In this document: positions 11,357-23,416 of the stretch, one piece after another
Layout of the letters: every line of letters begins with the position of its first letter
Position numbering within the stretch: the stretch's first letter is position 1
DNA from: Hsuehochloa calcarea
Lineage: Eukaryota; Streptophyta; Magnoliopsida; Poales; Poaceae
Assembly (NCBI GenBank): GCA_036346395.1
Contig: CM070599.1
Location: 3,959,232-4,023,231, forward strand
Reading direction: 5' to 3'
DNA length: 64,000 bases
The notes under the pieces: model-generated
Databases searched by the model: none
Told to the model about the DNA's origin: nothing
What the model saw: only the letters and a program-made list of their open reading frames with translations
Position numbers and translations under genes: made by a program

Positions 11357-12740
11357 TTTTTTCCCTAGCCGTCGGCATCGACCATCGGATTACTTTGCTC
11401 CTCAATGAAAAGACTGATTCTTTGCAACAGTATTGAGGAGATTCCAGCCAGAAGGAGTTTTCCGATGTCTTTCCTATAGAACTTCCCGGAATGCCTCCGG
11501 TGAGGAAAGTGGAGTTCCGGATTGATCTTGTTCCAGAACTCGGCCTTTGTCCAAGTCTCCTTACCGCTTGGCTCGGCCATTTCAGAAGAATTGAAGAAAC
11601 AATTGGACGACTCGCTGTCCAAAGGTATGATTCAATGGAGCGTTCGCCTTGGGGAGCGCTGTTCTCTTTATTAAGAAGAAAGATGGCACCGGCGATGTGC
11701 ATAGATTATCGGGCGCTTAATCAGCGACGGTGAAGAACAAATATCCTTTGCCTCGCATTGATGACCTTTTCGACCAGTTGAAAGGAGCTAAGATATTTTC
11801 TAAGATTGATCTCCAGTCGGGTTATAATCGATTCGAGTTCGTGGAGCGTGATATTGAGAAAACGGCTTTCTCTACGAGGTATGGTCATTATGAGTATAAA
11901 GTTATGTCTTTTGGACTAACGAATGCTCTGCAGCTTTCATGGAAGCCATGAATAAGATGTCGCATCAATACCTTGATGATTTCGTTGTGGTATTCATAGA
12001 TGATATCTTGATTTATTCCAAGACAGAGGAGGATCACACCCACCATTTGCGGTTGGTACTTGAAACTTTAAGAGAGAATCAATTCTATGCCAAGTCAAGA
12101 AATGTGAGTTCGGATTTACGAAGTTGGATTTTGGGTCACGTTATTAATCGTAAGGGTATTTCATTGATTCTAGTAAGATTTCGACAGGGGTTGAGTGGAA
12201 GAGACCAACCAATGTTAAAGAAGTAAGGAGTTTTCTGGGTTTAGCTGGCTATTACCGGCGGTTTGTGGAGGGTTTTTCAACCATTGCTAAACCGATGTCC
12301 CAGTTGACACAGAAAGGTGTTAGATTCCAGTGGTCTGATGCTTGTGAGCGCAGTTTTTGCTCTTTGAAAGATAGATTAGTGACTGCTCCTATTCTTACTC
12401 TTCCTGAGCCTGGGAAGAGATTCACTATCTATTCAGATGCGTCCATAGTTGGACTTGGTTGTGTACTCATGCAGGATGGTAAAGTGATTGCCTATGCATC
12501 GAGACAGCTGAAGAAGCATGAACAGAATTATCCCACCCATGATCTAGAGCTTGCTGCAGTGATTCATGCTTTGAAGATCTGGCGTCATTATTTGTATGGC
12601 GAATCTTGTGATGTGTTCACTGACCACAAGAGCACAAATACATCTTTACCCAGAAGGACTTGAACTTGAGACAGAGGAGATGGCTAGAGTTGATCAAGGA
12701 CTATGATCTTACTATTCAGTACCATCCCGGCAAGGCTAAT
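11357..12740 (+). pseudogene. Gypsy reverse transcriptase and RNase H (broken)
   Basis: Reverse transcriptase motifs run in order across at least four frames: 'GMPPVRKVEFRIDLVP' (11,491), 'MCIDYRALNQ' (11,696), 'KNKYPLPRIDDLFDQLKGA' (11,733), 'KIDLQSGY', and the catalytic 'VFIDDILIYSKTEEDH' (about 11,990). RNase H follows with 'FTIYSDASIVGLGCVL' (12,420), 'ELAAVIHALKIWRHYL' and 'VFTDHKS', covering the expected acidic residues. This enzyme would copy element RNA to DNA. Frame changes near 11,560-11,620, 11,730, 11,940, 12,100 and 12,650 disable it. Confidence 0.88.
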
Positions 12741-14275
12741 GTGGTACCGATGCCTTGAGTCGCAAGGCGACACCTCCTATCCTCAGTTGTCTTATTGCTG
12801 ACTTTGAGCGTATGGATATTTCTTTACGCTTATGTACCGCATGCATCGAGACTCGCTTGATTTTAGAGTCAGCCCTTCCGGATCGGGTGCGAGTAGCACA
12901 ACAAAGAAGATCGATGTTCCAACGAGTGAGGAAGCGCTATACCGAGGGCAAGCGGTCACTTCAAGTGGACAAATTTGATTCTTTGCGATTTAAAGGGCGC
13001 TTTGTGTGCCACAGAGTCTCGAGTTAAATTGGAGATTTTGAAAGAGGCCCATCAGATTTTATACCGTACATCCCGGGAGACCAAGATGTACAAAGATTTA
13101 AAGAAAAGTTTCGTGGAAACGGATGAAAATTGATATCGCATGAGATGTGGCTTCATGTGGGTGTGCCAATGGTAAAGGTCGAGCACAAGCGACCAGCAGG
13201 ATCATTGCAACCCTTGGAGGTACCAGTTTGGCCATGGGACGATATATCTATGGATTTTGTGGTTGGTTTACCTCGCACTCAATGAGGAAAGGATGCTATT
13301 TGGGTAATTGTGGACCGGTTCAAGAAGTCCGCACATTTCATTCCTATTCGTACAACCAATTCGCAAGCGATTTGGCTCCTCTTTATGTACGAAATTGTGC
13401 GTTTGCACGGAGTGCCAAAGACCATTGTTTCGACCGAGACGCCAAGTTCGCTTCCAAATTCGGGAAAGCTTGCGAGAATGCATTGGGCACACAACTCCGC
13501 CTTAGCACGACCTTTCATCCCAGACAGATGGATACCGAGCGCACTATTCTGACTTTAGAAGACATGCTCAGTGTTGTGTTTTATCCTCGAAAGGTAATTG
13601 GGAAGAGCATTTAGCCTTGGCGAGTTTGCTTATAACAACAGCTTATCATTCCAGTATTCGAGTCGCACCATACGAGGTTCTCTATGGGCGTAAGTGCAGT
13701 CCCGTTGTCTTTGGGATGAGGTTGAGAGCGGGCGCCTTGGGTCCCGACCGGGTTCAGCAGACAATGGCTAGAGTGGCGAGGTTAGGCGAATTTGTTGGTC
13801 GCCTGAGCCGCTGTAAGAGCTACGCTGATGTCGGAAGCGAGATTTGGAATTCGAGGTGGGAACAGAAGTTCTGTTGAGAGTATCGCCGTCTAAAGGCGTA
13901 GTGCGTTTCGGCACCAAAGGAAAGCTTAGTCCAAGGTATGTTGGACCCTTCCCAATCGTGGCACGAATTGGGAAGCTAGCTTATCGTTTGGACCTTCCTG
14001 ATTCTATGAGTGGGGTTCACAACGTGTTCCATGTTTCGATGCTTATAAAGTTTCTGAGAGACCCAGATCATGTCATTCCTTTGGAGCCTTTGATTGTCAG
14101 GCAAGACCTTACCTTCGAGTCCCGGCCAGTGAAGGTATTAGAAGAATCAGAACGGGTTCTGAGGAATAAGACCCTGAAGTATGTCAAAGTTCTTTGGTCG
14201 CATCAGTCTGAGAGAGAGGCCACTTGGGAGTTGGAGTCCCGCATGAGAGAGCAATACCCCGACCTGTTCGTTTAA
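12741..14275 (+). pseudogene. Gypsy integrase with chromodomain-like tail (broken)
   Basis: Integrase pieces lie in several frames: an N-terminal zinc-binding region near 13,030-13,150 (decayed), core motifs 'WVIVDRFKKSAHFIPI' (about 13,300) and 'VRLHGVPKTIV', then 'APYEVLYGRKC' (13,650). The last frame (13,844-14,275) is open and has the integrase C-terminal 'GTEVLLRVSPSKGVVRFG', 'GPFPIVARIGKLAYRLDLP', 'HNVFHVSMLIKF', then a chromodomain-like end ('YVKVLWSHQSEREATWELE', 'MREQYPDLF'). Such tails direct insertion to marked chromatin in chromoviruses. At least five frame breaks separate the parts. Confidence 0.85.
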
Positions 14276-14351
14276 GGTAAATTGTTTAAGTTGTAATTTC
14301 CGGTATTTATATCTTTCTGTTGGATCGTTGATTAGATTCGAGGTCGAATCC

Positions 14352-14366
14352 TGTTAAGGGGGGTAG
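14352..14366 (+). other. Gypsy polypurine tract
   Basis: The purine-rich 'gttaaggggggtaga' lies directly before the 3' LTR start at 14,369, the expected position for plus-strand priming. Confidence 0.85.
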
Positions 14367-14368
14367 AC

Positions 14369-16473
14369 TGTAATACTCCGGAAATGGATCGGTAGAAAGA
14401 AAGAGGTCGGAGAGAGCGAAAGAAATCGTTTTCAACGGAAAATTCTATTCGTCGGGGGGGTATACGTTAATATCAGGCAACCTGGGCCGCAGTCATGACC
14501 AGAGGCCCATTAGTGGGCCGCCAAAGGGGAGCACCCTTTGCCCCCAAACCCTATTCCTCCCCCCTCCCCAAGCCGCCTCCCTCCCCTTGTGCCGCCTCTC
14601 TTCCTCCCCTCCTCCTAGGCGCCTCCCTCTCCATTGGTGGCTGCCATTGGAGATCCCCGGAGCTGCACACCCGGTCTTCCACGCGTTCCTCTTCGGTTCT
14701 TCCTCCGCCGGGTGCTTGCATTCCAATCGGGTTCGTGGAGTTGGAGCTGGCCAAAGAAGGAGAGGGGAAGGCTTCGGGAAGTTGTTCCTCGTCATTCTTC
14801 GGGTCTACAAGGGTAACGAGAGACCCCATCGCTGTTTGATTGCGTTAGAGTTGTCGATTCCATGTTTTTGGTAGTATCGCGTAATCTCTGTTAGTAGATC
14901 GGTTCTGTACAGTATGTTGCAACTCGGTTTTGGGTGTCTTAGAGGCAGAATTGGATGTCTTCGCCTTCTAGAGTTTTGTTCCTTATTTCATTAGCTTTCT
15001 TTTGGCACCTGGATCACGAATTTTCACCCAGTAGATTAAAAGTTATGGCTGTTTTACTACGCGCTGGTCTGTCTGTCAGAACTGATGGGTATAGTCGGTT
15101 GCACCTAGGTTTTGATCAAGTTAGGTTCAGAATCAGGTCGGCCACCCAACTAGGTTTTTGAAGATAATTTCACCATGTTTCGAGGCTGATAAAAATCACT
15201 TTATTTGGATCAGTGGTTTAAATGTTAGAGCATTTTCTTTAGGGCTGATCAGAATTCTGGGCAGACTCCAGTTGTAGTTTTTCATTGGATGGTTAGACCT
15301 CTGTATTGGCCGAATTAGAGTTTTCCATCAACTAGAGTTTTGTAGCCAGTTAAGTTAAGAAAATTTGAGCACTGGTTTCAGGTCTTTTGGACTTATGGTT
15401 TTTTATTGGTGAATTTTCTAGTAAAACTGCCAGATTAGGGATAATTGAAATGTTTGGGTAATTTGATCAAATTGAACTTTTTTTTGGGTTAGTTTGGTTA
15501 GAGATTGAGGGAGGACACGTGTAGCATTTCCATACTCGCTTGTCCTCATTTCGATTATTTTATATTGTAGGCGGTGAAGCGGTGAGTGGAGGGGTATCTC
15601 AATTACCTCCCAACCCGTTGCAGCGCGGCAGGCAAGTAATTTGTATTCAATGTTTGATGTCATGTATGATGTGTGAATGAATGTTTACATTTGTTCGTAT
15701 TTGTAGATGAATGCCATGTGTTCTTTTCATTTATGATTACTATTCAATATTGACATGGGATCATCATGACATGCATACATTATTTTGGTAAGACCCATCA
15801 ATTCCAAAGATGGGCACTTGAAATCCCATCAATTCCAAGATGGGTACGTGAGTCCACCATTCCAATGTGGGCCACGTTACGTGAGTCCACCATTCCAATG
15901 TGGGCCACGTTGGACAGTCGTATGAAACGTTCTTCATACGAATACTTTAAGTGAACACCGACGGTGCTTCGCCGCTATACCGTATATGCTGCATAATGTC
16001 CATTTCCTTCAATGCACCATTCCACTTCATCCATTCATAAATTCGTTTCCAGTAGTTGTTCAAATTATGTTTGAGATATATTGCTCATTGTATGCTTGAT
16101 TGTTACATACAGTTGCTTGCTGAGTCTTTGGCTCATTCTTGCTTCATTGTCTTATTTAGGTAAATGACAAGGAAGAATGATCTTGTGGAGGGTAGTTCAT
16201 CACGATGCACTTACTATATTATATCAAACAATTTGAGGACTTTTAATATCATTGATTATGATTTGTGTTGCATTGTAATAAGCCATCATGGCCTTGTTTA
16301 TCATATCTTGCTGAACTGTTTACTTCCATTTCGTTGATTAAGACTTGAGGATGAATGCTTGTTTCCATATATTCATAATACTCGCTTCACTTGTTCATGT
16401 GATTTGATGTTATTCATTTGAAGAGTAGTGATGGTAGGTGACATCTTGACTTCCTTATAGTCAGGGTGTTACA
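14369..16473 (+). repeat. Gypsy 3' LTR
   Basis: 2,105 bp, the same ends as the 5' LTR, followed by the TSD copy CACCT at 16,474-16,478. Overall identity to the 5' LTR looks like 97-98 percent by eye. Confidence 0.95.
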
Positions 16474-16478
16474 CACCT

Positions 16479-17219
16479 AACAGTAATAAAATTGTTATGT
16501 TTGTCTTGATAGAATCATGTAAGCATGCATGTGGGGATTTGCACTCGCACTAACCTAACCTAAATTTGACATAAGGACTGATGGCATATGTGCATCCATT
16601 CATGCATTCATCCTTTGCATCTTTTCCAAGCTGGTCAAATAGAACTAGAGAAGCAAGGGTTAAGTGAGACCACCATAAGACTTGTTTTAACCTCTCTTCT
16701 CTATTCTTAGGGTCTGAAAATCACCAGTTTAGAATTATTGTTTCGGATATGAACCCTCTCTTTAGGACCCCTTCCCTCGTAGGTAGTTGGTAGTTCTTCA
16801 ACATATCGAAAGACGACGTGGGGCTCGATGCGTCGGAAGTGCCTTCGAATCAACAAAGGAAAGGTTAAACAAAGCAACAGAAAGAAAAATATGTCAGCAA
16901 CGTCTTGTTCCTTTGACAGGATCTCTCAGTTCTATCCTTGAAGGAAATAAAGATAACAGATGGTGCATTTCGTTAGTGTTGAAAGAACCGCTTAAGAAAC
17001 ACTTGTTAGAAGGATCGTAGAAATCCTTCAACAAAGCTTCTCACTACAGGACCTAATACATAGGAAGGGCCTCACTTATTTCGGATTTAAGTTCATTTTG
17101 CGACGAAATCTGAAGTGTGACCCCGTAACCAAACCCACCTAGGTTTGCCACAGCATTTTGTTCCGACTTCCGAACTACCAAAATCTCGGGACGAGATTCT
17201 ATTTAACGTGGGGTAGATT
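16479..17219 (+). mobile_element. 3' end of an older Gypsy element
   Basis: No protein domain is recognisable, but the last 60 bases read like a Gypsy 3' end: 'ctcgggacgagattctattt' followed by a purine tract (GTGGGGTAGAT) and then an LTR-type TGTAATAGCCC. The region was split from 5,896-7,208 by the insertion of the complete Gypsy. Confidence 0.5.
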
Positions 17220-18060
17220 TGTAATAGCCCAAAATCCCTAAGTCGGGTTAGTTAAGCATCTAATGTGCATTTGTGAAATTTTGGACTATTTAAAACTTTT
17301 TATGTAAACCATATCTGGCAATATTTAAGTTGGATTCTATTTCCTCTGATACGCTTGTTTGGATTTTTCTGGAATTTTGGAGGTTAATTGTTCCTTATTT
17401 GATTGGCATATTCAAATTGAATTTGAATAATTAAATAAAACCTAATGGATAAATAAAACAAATAGAAATGAAAGTTGATAATTAAAAATCTAAACTTATC
17501 ATAATTATTCTAAATATAAACTAAGAAATTAATTAAAGCATGTTTTGCAATTCTTCACACATCAAGTAATAACAATCAATATTAAGTATCGCCGCATGCA
17601 TCATGAAACCCTATCATAATCCAAGAAATCTCTTACATATTTTCTAATTAAAAGCAACTAAAATTTCTAAAACGTAAAATCCAAGAAAGAAGTTGTTTTC
17701 CATGCATTTCAAGTTACATGAAATCATGAAATCATAATTTCGGAAACATAAAATCCTAATCTTCGTGACCAAAATCCTTCAGTTTTGAGACATATAAAAT
17801 TGTCAAAATATTATACAATCAAGTTCACTAGGTGAGGAGCCTTCAAAACAATATTCATATTTTTTTGAGCTTATTTTTTACATTTACAAATTTGTACAAA
17901 CAGTACACGTTTGTGAAAATGCGAGAAAAATCATGAATGAATGAATTATGAAAAATTTACACAAGTAAGTACATTGTGTCAGAAGGCTCCACGTAAAATT
18001 TCATAATTTTTTTGAAGTAGTTTGCAATATTTTAAAATTCCAACGAACAACGCCAAAACC
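17220..18060 (+). mobile_element. Probable partial LTR of the older Gypsy
   Basis: It starts TGTAATAGCCCAAAATCCC directly after a purine tract, as a 3' LTR would. The body is AT-rich without coding potential. I cannot find a CA end or matching second LTR, so the right boundary is arbitrary. Confidence 0.45.
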
Positions 18061-18108
18061 TGCTTTAAACCCTAACCCTAAACCAACCGGGACACGTGGC
18101 GGGCCGTG

Positions 18109-18151
18109 GGCGCTACCGCACGACGCCGCACGGCTGTCGTGCGGTAGCGCC
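18109..18151. repeat. Perfect 16-bp inverted repeat (hairpin)
   Basis: Arms 18,109-18,124 and 18,136-18,151 are exact reverse complements (GGCGCTACCGCACGAC), with an 11-base loop. The right arm is also the start of the 160-bp tandem unit. Confidence 0.9.
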
Positions 18152-18455
18152 AACACACAGCCGCCATGCGGAAAGTGCGACGTGGTGGCTAGAGAGGGGC
18201 AGCTGCACAACGGCCGTGCGGCAGAGGGCCAGATTTGAAAAAAAAAATACGATAGCTATTTCTATATACACGGTACAAAAATGTGTCAATACGGCGTCGT
18301 GCGGTAGCACCCGCACACAGCCGCCATGCGGAAAGTGCGACGTGGCGGCTAGAGAGGGGCAGCTGCACAACGGCCGTGCGGCGGAGGGCCAGATTTGAAA
18401 AAAAAAATACAATGGCTATTTCTATATATACAGTACAAAAATGTGTCACTACGGC
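18136..18455. repeat. 160-bp tandem duplication
   Basis: Two head-to-tail copies (18,136-18,295 and 18,296-18,455) share GC-rich blocks such as 'cagccgccatgcggaaagtg', an A-run and 'ctatttctatata'. There are few differences. The small open frames on both strands are duplicated with it and are not recognised as genes. Confidence 0.88.
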
Positions 18456-18465
18456 TAAAAATTCT

Positions 18466-18566
18466 TGCACACCAAGTGGTGGAGCTTCAACTTTCCTCGC
18501 GTTTCTTTCCTTAATTTCGTGTGCCTTGGTCCTCTTGTTGGAAGGTACTCCACTCCTCACTCCTTA
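18466..18566 (+). other. Scrap of DUF4220/DUF594 gene leader
   Basis: About 100 bp matches the region upstream of the DUF594 gene at 37,460-37,548: 'tggagcttca', 'gtttctttccttaattt', and the putative leader splice junction AG|GTACTCC. It suggests that a further DUF594 gene once began here. A second scrap of the same leader ('gaattatagaaagcaaa') resumes at 20,236, after about 1.7 kb of inserted sequence. Confidence 0.6.
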
Positions 18567-18687
18567 GTGCTTTCATTACTTGAGCTACTCCAACTTGGGA
18601 GTGGGCGCTGTATCCATCGATCCCAGCTTCCGTATGTCACTGAATGAACTGAATGAATTTTTCGCGAACAAGTTAATGAATTGTCAC

Positions 18688-19509
18688 TGACGTTGCGATT
18701 GGACGAGCTTGCGAGGAAGCTTCGTCGGCTTTTTGGTCAACGGAGAGTTGGCCGGATGGAGCCGGCCCGCGACATTGCATTCATGCACCTTGAGACCTCC
18801 TGGTTTTTAAAGGTGTACAGTGTACTAATACCTTGAGACCACAGCTACGACCGAGAAATATAATCATGTTCTTCTATTACACGATATATGTACAGGCGCT
18901 CACACCTATACTACACATATTTAAAAATCGGGTTTTCTATTTCCCAGTTTCTCGGACATCTGAAGTCGTACGATGTTAAGCATAAAACTACAATTTATAG
19001 TCAATTTTTTTTTCAATTCTAGCAAAAACTTTACAGGAATTTATAGTCCTATTTGTTTTTGTATGTGTAGCGCTTACCTAGATCTACTTTATTTTTTCAG
19101 ATTAGAAATGTTTTTGTCTTTATATTTTGTAGGGATTCACCAAACTTAAATATTTTTTCTAGGTTAGAATAGCTTCTTTTTGTCCAAGAGGTGAGGTGTG
19201 TGATATATATAGGAAGCGAGGGTGAGAGTGGTTAGACCTTCATCCATGGGTTGAGAAAAAAGTGACTAAAATTTAGCAAACTTTCAGTACCTTGGGAAAT
19301 AGACAATTCCTTTAGAAATTTTGAAGCGCGACTGAAATTTAGCAAACCTCGATGATTCTCAAGGTTGCGGACGAGGTGCACGGTGAGGAAAAACCGGGGA
19401 GGTCTCAAGGTGCATGAATGCAATGTCGCGGGCAAACCCCACCCGGCCAACTCCCCATGACCAACAAGCCGAAGAAACTTCATAGCAAGCTCGTCCAATC
19501 ATAACGTCA
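18688..19509. repeat. Long inverted repeat, about 120-bp arms
   Basis: Arms at 18,688-18,811 and about 19,388-19,509 are reverse complements with roughly 85-90 percent identity (shared 'gacattgcattcatgcacct'). The 0.58-kb spacer is AT-rich and has no recognisable gene. It could be a small terminal-inverted-repeat transposon of MULE type, but no target duplication is evident. Confidence 0.65.
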
Positions 19510-20259
19510 CATCATCTCTAATGTTGTATTTTAGCCGGTTCAAAGCAGGAAAAAGGAGACGTTTTATTGATTCAACATATTGGAGGGGTTGATTTCAACA
19601 AAAAAAGTTTATAGAACCTAACTCTACTTAAGAGTCGATTCAAAGCATTAAAAGCCTAGTTATGAAAGAGAGAGGATGCGGTTGAGAGAGGATATTTTTT
19701 GTGATTTTTTAATATAACGTGGGTCTCAGTTATTAGTAGGAATCAGATCAATACATTAGAGAAAAATAATCTCAATTTTTTAAATGCTTACATGGCATCT
19801 CTTTGAATCAACGTCTGTTAAATACACTAAAGATGTCCTCAGTGATAATTCATTCACTTGTTGGCGAAAAAATAATTCAGTTCAACTCAACGCGCTGATC
19901 GCAGCTTACCATAGCAACTGTTCCTTTTTTTTCGCACGCACACATACAAGCATGCATCATTTAAACTCACAAGAAGTTGTTTTGGACATCCAGACGGTCC
20001 CTCGAAATACTCCTTTACTACACTTTTGTATTGTAATATAGTTGCAAAAGCTAATAAGATCTCAGCTTTCGTACCTTTATACTTTGTTTCGTAGTATATG
20101 ATATCATCACTAAGCCGTAATATGTGCATCATAAATTTACAAGTCTTGTTTCGAAGATATAGCTGCGAGGAACAGGATGGTACAAATAGACCGCCAAACA
20201 GATTCTTGATTTAAAAGATTCTAGCTACTTACTTTTGAATTATAGAAAGCAAAGAGAAT
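19510..20259. other. Non-coding AT-rich stretch
   Basis: No gene, splice pattern or clear transposon end is seen. Bases 20,236-20,252 match the DUF594 leader region at 37,559, then an AT run leads into the MULE end. Confidence 0.4.
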
Positions 20260-20268
20260 ATATATATA

Positions 20269-20345
20269 GAGAATTGCTATCTATCTCCCGACTGTTTTTT
20301 GATAGCAAAAACTGTCATTTTTTGTAGCGTTGGATTACCTTTAAG
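20269..20345 (+). repeat. MULE left terminus (copy A)
   Basis: The terminus carries an internal stem, GACTGTTTTTTG...CAAAAACTGTC, followed by GCGTTGGAT. The right terminus at 37,266-37,352 has the same plan (GACAGTTTT...AAAACTGTC, then CTGTTAGAT). Such stem-containing ends fit diverged Mutator-like termini. Confidence 0.6.
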
Positions 20346-22392
20346 ATTCGTGCGGTAGCTCAGCTTTGGATTCCTTGTTAAACCCGGAACCCAGTACCGC
20401 TCAGCTTTGGATTCCTTGTTAAACCCGGAACCCGGTACTGTTTTTGAATTATTATTCTTCGATCCATGCGCCCTTGTACTATGTGGCTTGACCGGCGGAG
20501 CTCTCTGGAGAATTCCTCATCAATCCATCGAGAGGGTACTGGTCACGGGCCTCTTGCCCTCTTCGTCCAGTCACTTGCTGGGCGGAGCTTCTGGAGTTTT
20601 CTTTGTCCATCGGAGGGTTGTCGTCCAGTCGAGAGCGCCACTCACGGACGAATCTCTCTGGAGAGCTGTGGCTTCTCCGCGTCGAGAGGGAAGATCTCCA
20701 GAGAGTTGTTGATGTTCTCCGCGTGAAGCTGCGGGGAATTTTTCTCTACTCGTTGAAGTTCTTCGTCCATTGCTGGCTACATCTTCGTCGGTTGTAGCGG
20801 TTCCAATTTGCACGCCGTGGTATTTTCCCGTGATTTTGTTCTCTTTTTTTTGTAGTTTGTTCGGTCGATCTTCGGGTTTTTGATGTTTTGACCGACTAGC
20901 TGCTTGGCGAGCGTAGATCTCGTTAACAGCTAGGTCTTTGCCGATTTTGGTGGCTCCATTTCTCCCGTAGTGTTGTTATGTCCTTTTTTTTTTCTTATGC
21001 TCGCCGATTGGAATTTGAAGATCTCATTGTGGCTACATCCTCGCCGGTTGTAGCGGTTCCATTTTGCGCGTCGTGGTTTTGTTTCTATGATTTTGTGTGT
21101 TTTGTTGCAGTTTGTTTGGTCGATTTATGGTGTTGTGATGTTTTTACCGGCTAGGTGCTTGGCGAGCGTAGATCTGGTCGACAGCTTGGCTTTCGCCTAT
21201 TTTTTTGTGAGGTTTAGTTTGTTGTTAGTTACTAATTACTGTAATTTAGTGATTTGATAGTTTGTGGTGAGCGACTGATGTGTGATGTAGTGGACCCTAG
21301 TATGTTTCGGATCTGTTGTTGCTACTACGATTTTGAAACTAGAGAAGAGTGAGAATCGGTAGGAGAGAGGGGTTTGGTTGATGCTCACCAGCTGAAGTAT
21401 ATACTGTACTATTGCTTTCTGATTGATAACTTGAAAGCCCTTGTTTGGATAATAATAATGCCTAGTTTCTGCTTGAGGTTGACCTTTATGTTGTTTGGTG
21501 CCTCTTATTGCTATATAATCAAGCAAAAATCGATATTCTTAGTATTGCTAACATAACATGATCTATTATAGCTGCTTTTTACTGAATGATGATTAGTTTT
21601 TGAGCTATCAAAATATAGAAATTATACTGTTTATTTTGGTGCTTGGCCACTCTGTGTTTGTATGATGAAATGAAACTGTGACAAAACGTAATGCTGCAAC
21701 TTAAAGTTTTCTCGAATTAGAATTAAATTTTCTCCAGCAATGCATATCTAGCAAGTTGTGTGTATCCACTAACAAGAGATTCATTGCTTGTATTTTTCTT
21801 GAAGGGTTACGCTATTTTTTGTTTTTTACAATAGTTGTCACTAGACTTTACTTTCTTTGGTATATGACGATTATATTTTCCTCTGTTATGTTTTTTTATG
21901 TTAACGAACTATTATTTTTTGTGCTCTCACATAGTTGCATCTTTCATTGCACTATACTGTCATCTATTGATATATGTATATTTGTGTTCATATGGGATAT
22001 GTGTATCTATACAATTGTGCACACAATACATTATGTGTTTGTGCATGAAGTGCGACTCCTTTTATTTCTGTTATGGTCGAGATTGGTTGTGCAGTAATTA
22101 TGGGTTTCCTTGGCATGTATACGAGGTTTTGCCTAGTTGTTACTTTGGAGTGATTTCCTTCAATTACGAAGTCGATGATTTGAGATGCTAAACTTACTGA
22201 ATTTAAAATCCAGTTGATTCGTAAAATTGATACCAATTACTCAAGCTGACTGAAATTTTGAGCTGATTTTTTTTGATCCTTAATCACTTGAATTCTACGA
22301 CTAGTTCCCATGCCAGTTTTGGAATTTTAATATTGTATTTAGTTGTGATGCTAGGTTTGAAATAACTTCAAGGTCATCAATTTTATAGTAAT

Positions 22393-23330
22393 TGTTGGAC
22401 CAAAAGGCGACTAGAGGGGGTTGAATAGAGCACGCCACTTTTTCAACCACGATTAGATTCAACACAAATTTCACTCCAATAGCTATAGAAGCTATGAAGA
22501 TCGATATACCAAGACAATGGAAGACTAGGATTGAATCCAATCAAAACCCAAGCAAAACAACCAAAACAATCGAAACTTAATTTCCTAAGTGTGGGCGGTC
22601 GACCTCTATTCAAGGGCGGTCCGACCGTCCTATGGGCGGTCCGACCTCTGAGGGGCGGTCCGACCTCCGAACGATGAACAATGAAATAAGCCCAAAAACG
22701 GTTGCAAATAGATGTAACTTTTGATCTACAACTCCAAACTTGATGAAACTTGGTACACACCTTCTCTAGGATGTCAGGAACCTATTCCAATCGAAGATCA
22801 TGAAGATCCATGGAAAAGTTATGACCTTTTTCAGTTTGAGAGGTGGAAGGTTTGAAACCGAGTCAAAACGAAAACTATATCGAAAAACTTGCTCGTGGGT
22901 GATTGATGATCAAGATGATCTTAGATGTGTTCCCACATGTCACAGCAAGCTAGATCATGCAAAGAAATCAATCAAAAACATGCGAATCAAAGAAAGACTC
23001 AAAATCACCAAATAGAGAGAAGAAGGGCAAATGAACTCATCTTGAAGAGAACTCTTCTTTGGATTGATTTGATAATGTATCGATTACAGCCACTCATACG
23101 GATACGCATGGACACAAGATCAAAACATCTCTCTCTCTAGAACCCTAATCTCCACTAAACCTTCCCTAAGCACTTAAGCCAAAACTAGGGTTTCAAGCAT
23201 GAAAAGGTTGAAGGGGTGCAGCCACCTCCCTCCTCTATTTATAGTGGAGACTTAAACCTTCTAGAAGAGTAACCCTAATGGGCTCCCGTTAAGGCCCAAA
23301 ACAAACGGGTCACACACGCACGCATCTTGA
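22393..23330 (-). mobile_element. LTR nested in MULE, copy A
   Basis: Minus-strand LTR-like block. The plus strand starts TGTTGGACCAAAAGGCGACT, the complement of a U5 end '...AGTCGCCTTTTGGTCCAACA'. It contains three or four GGTCNGACC cores (22,608-22,670) and a TATA box near 23,240 (complement of CTATAAATAGAGG). It ends next to a GT microsatellite (about 23,334-23,370). No TSD is clear, so the right edge is approximate. The same block is in copies B and C, so it predates the triplication. Confidence 0.65.
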
Positions 23331-23416
23331 ATGTGTGTGTGTGTGTGAGTGAGAGTGTGTGTGTGTGTATAATAGTTTGTGTTATTTGTAATTGGTGATT
23401 TATTTATTTTTTATAG

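Larger units (their letters stand above)
7214..16473 (+). mobile_element. Full-length Gypsy (chromovirus-like) retrotransposon
   Basis: A 9,260-bp element with two LTRs of about 2.1 kb (7,214-9,340 and 14,369-16,473), each starting TGTAATACTCCGG and ending GGGTGTTACA. The target duplication is CACCT (7,209-7,213 and 16,474-16,478). A primer binding site lies at 9,343 and a polypurine tract just before 14,369. Domain order is gag, zinc knuckles, protease, reverse transcriptase, RNase H, integrase, chromodomain-like tail, which is the Gypsy order. Every pol domain is present but frames change repeatedly, so it is non-autonomous. The exact lineage (Tekay-like) is inferred from the C-terminal tail and is less certain. 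Confidence 0.95.

Noticed and set aside
23334..23370. GT/CA and GC runs (also at 29,757, 34,554 and 37,363) as Z-DNA regulatory sites.
   Set aside because: They are ordinary microsatellites that vary in length between the copies. Nothing in the sequence supports a regulatory role.
22393..23400. GTAAT on both sides of the nested LTR as its TSD.
   Set aside because: The left copy abuts the LTR start, but the right copy (near 23,388) is not preceded by a CA end and lies in AT-rich sequence, so it may be chance.
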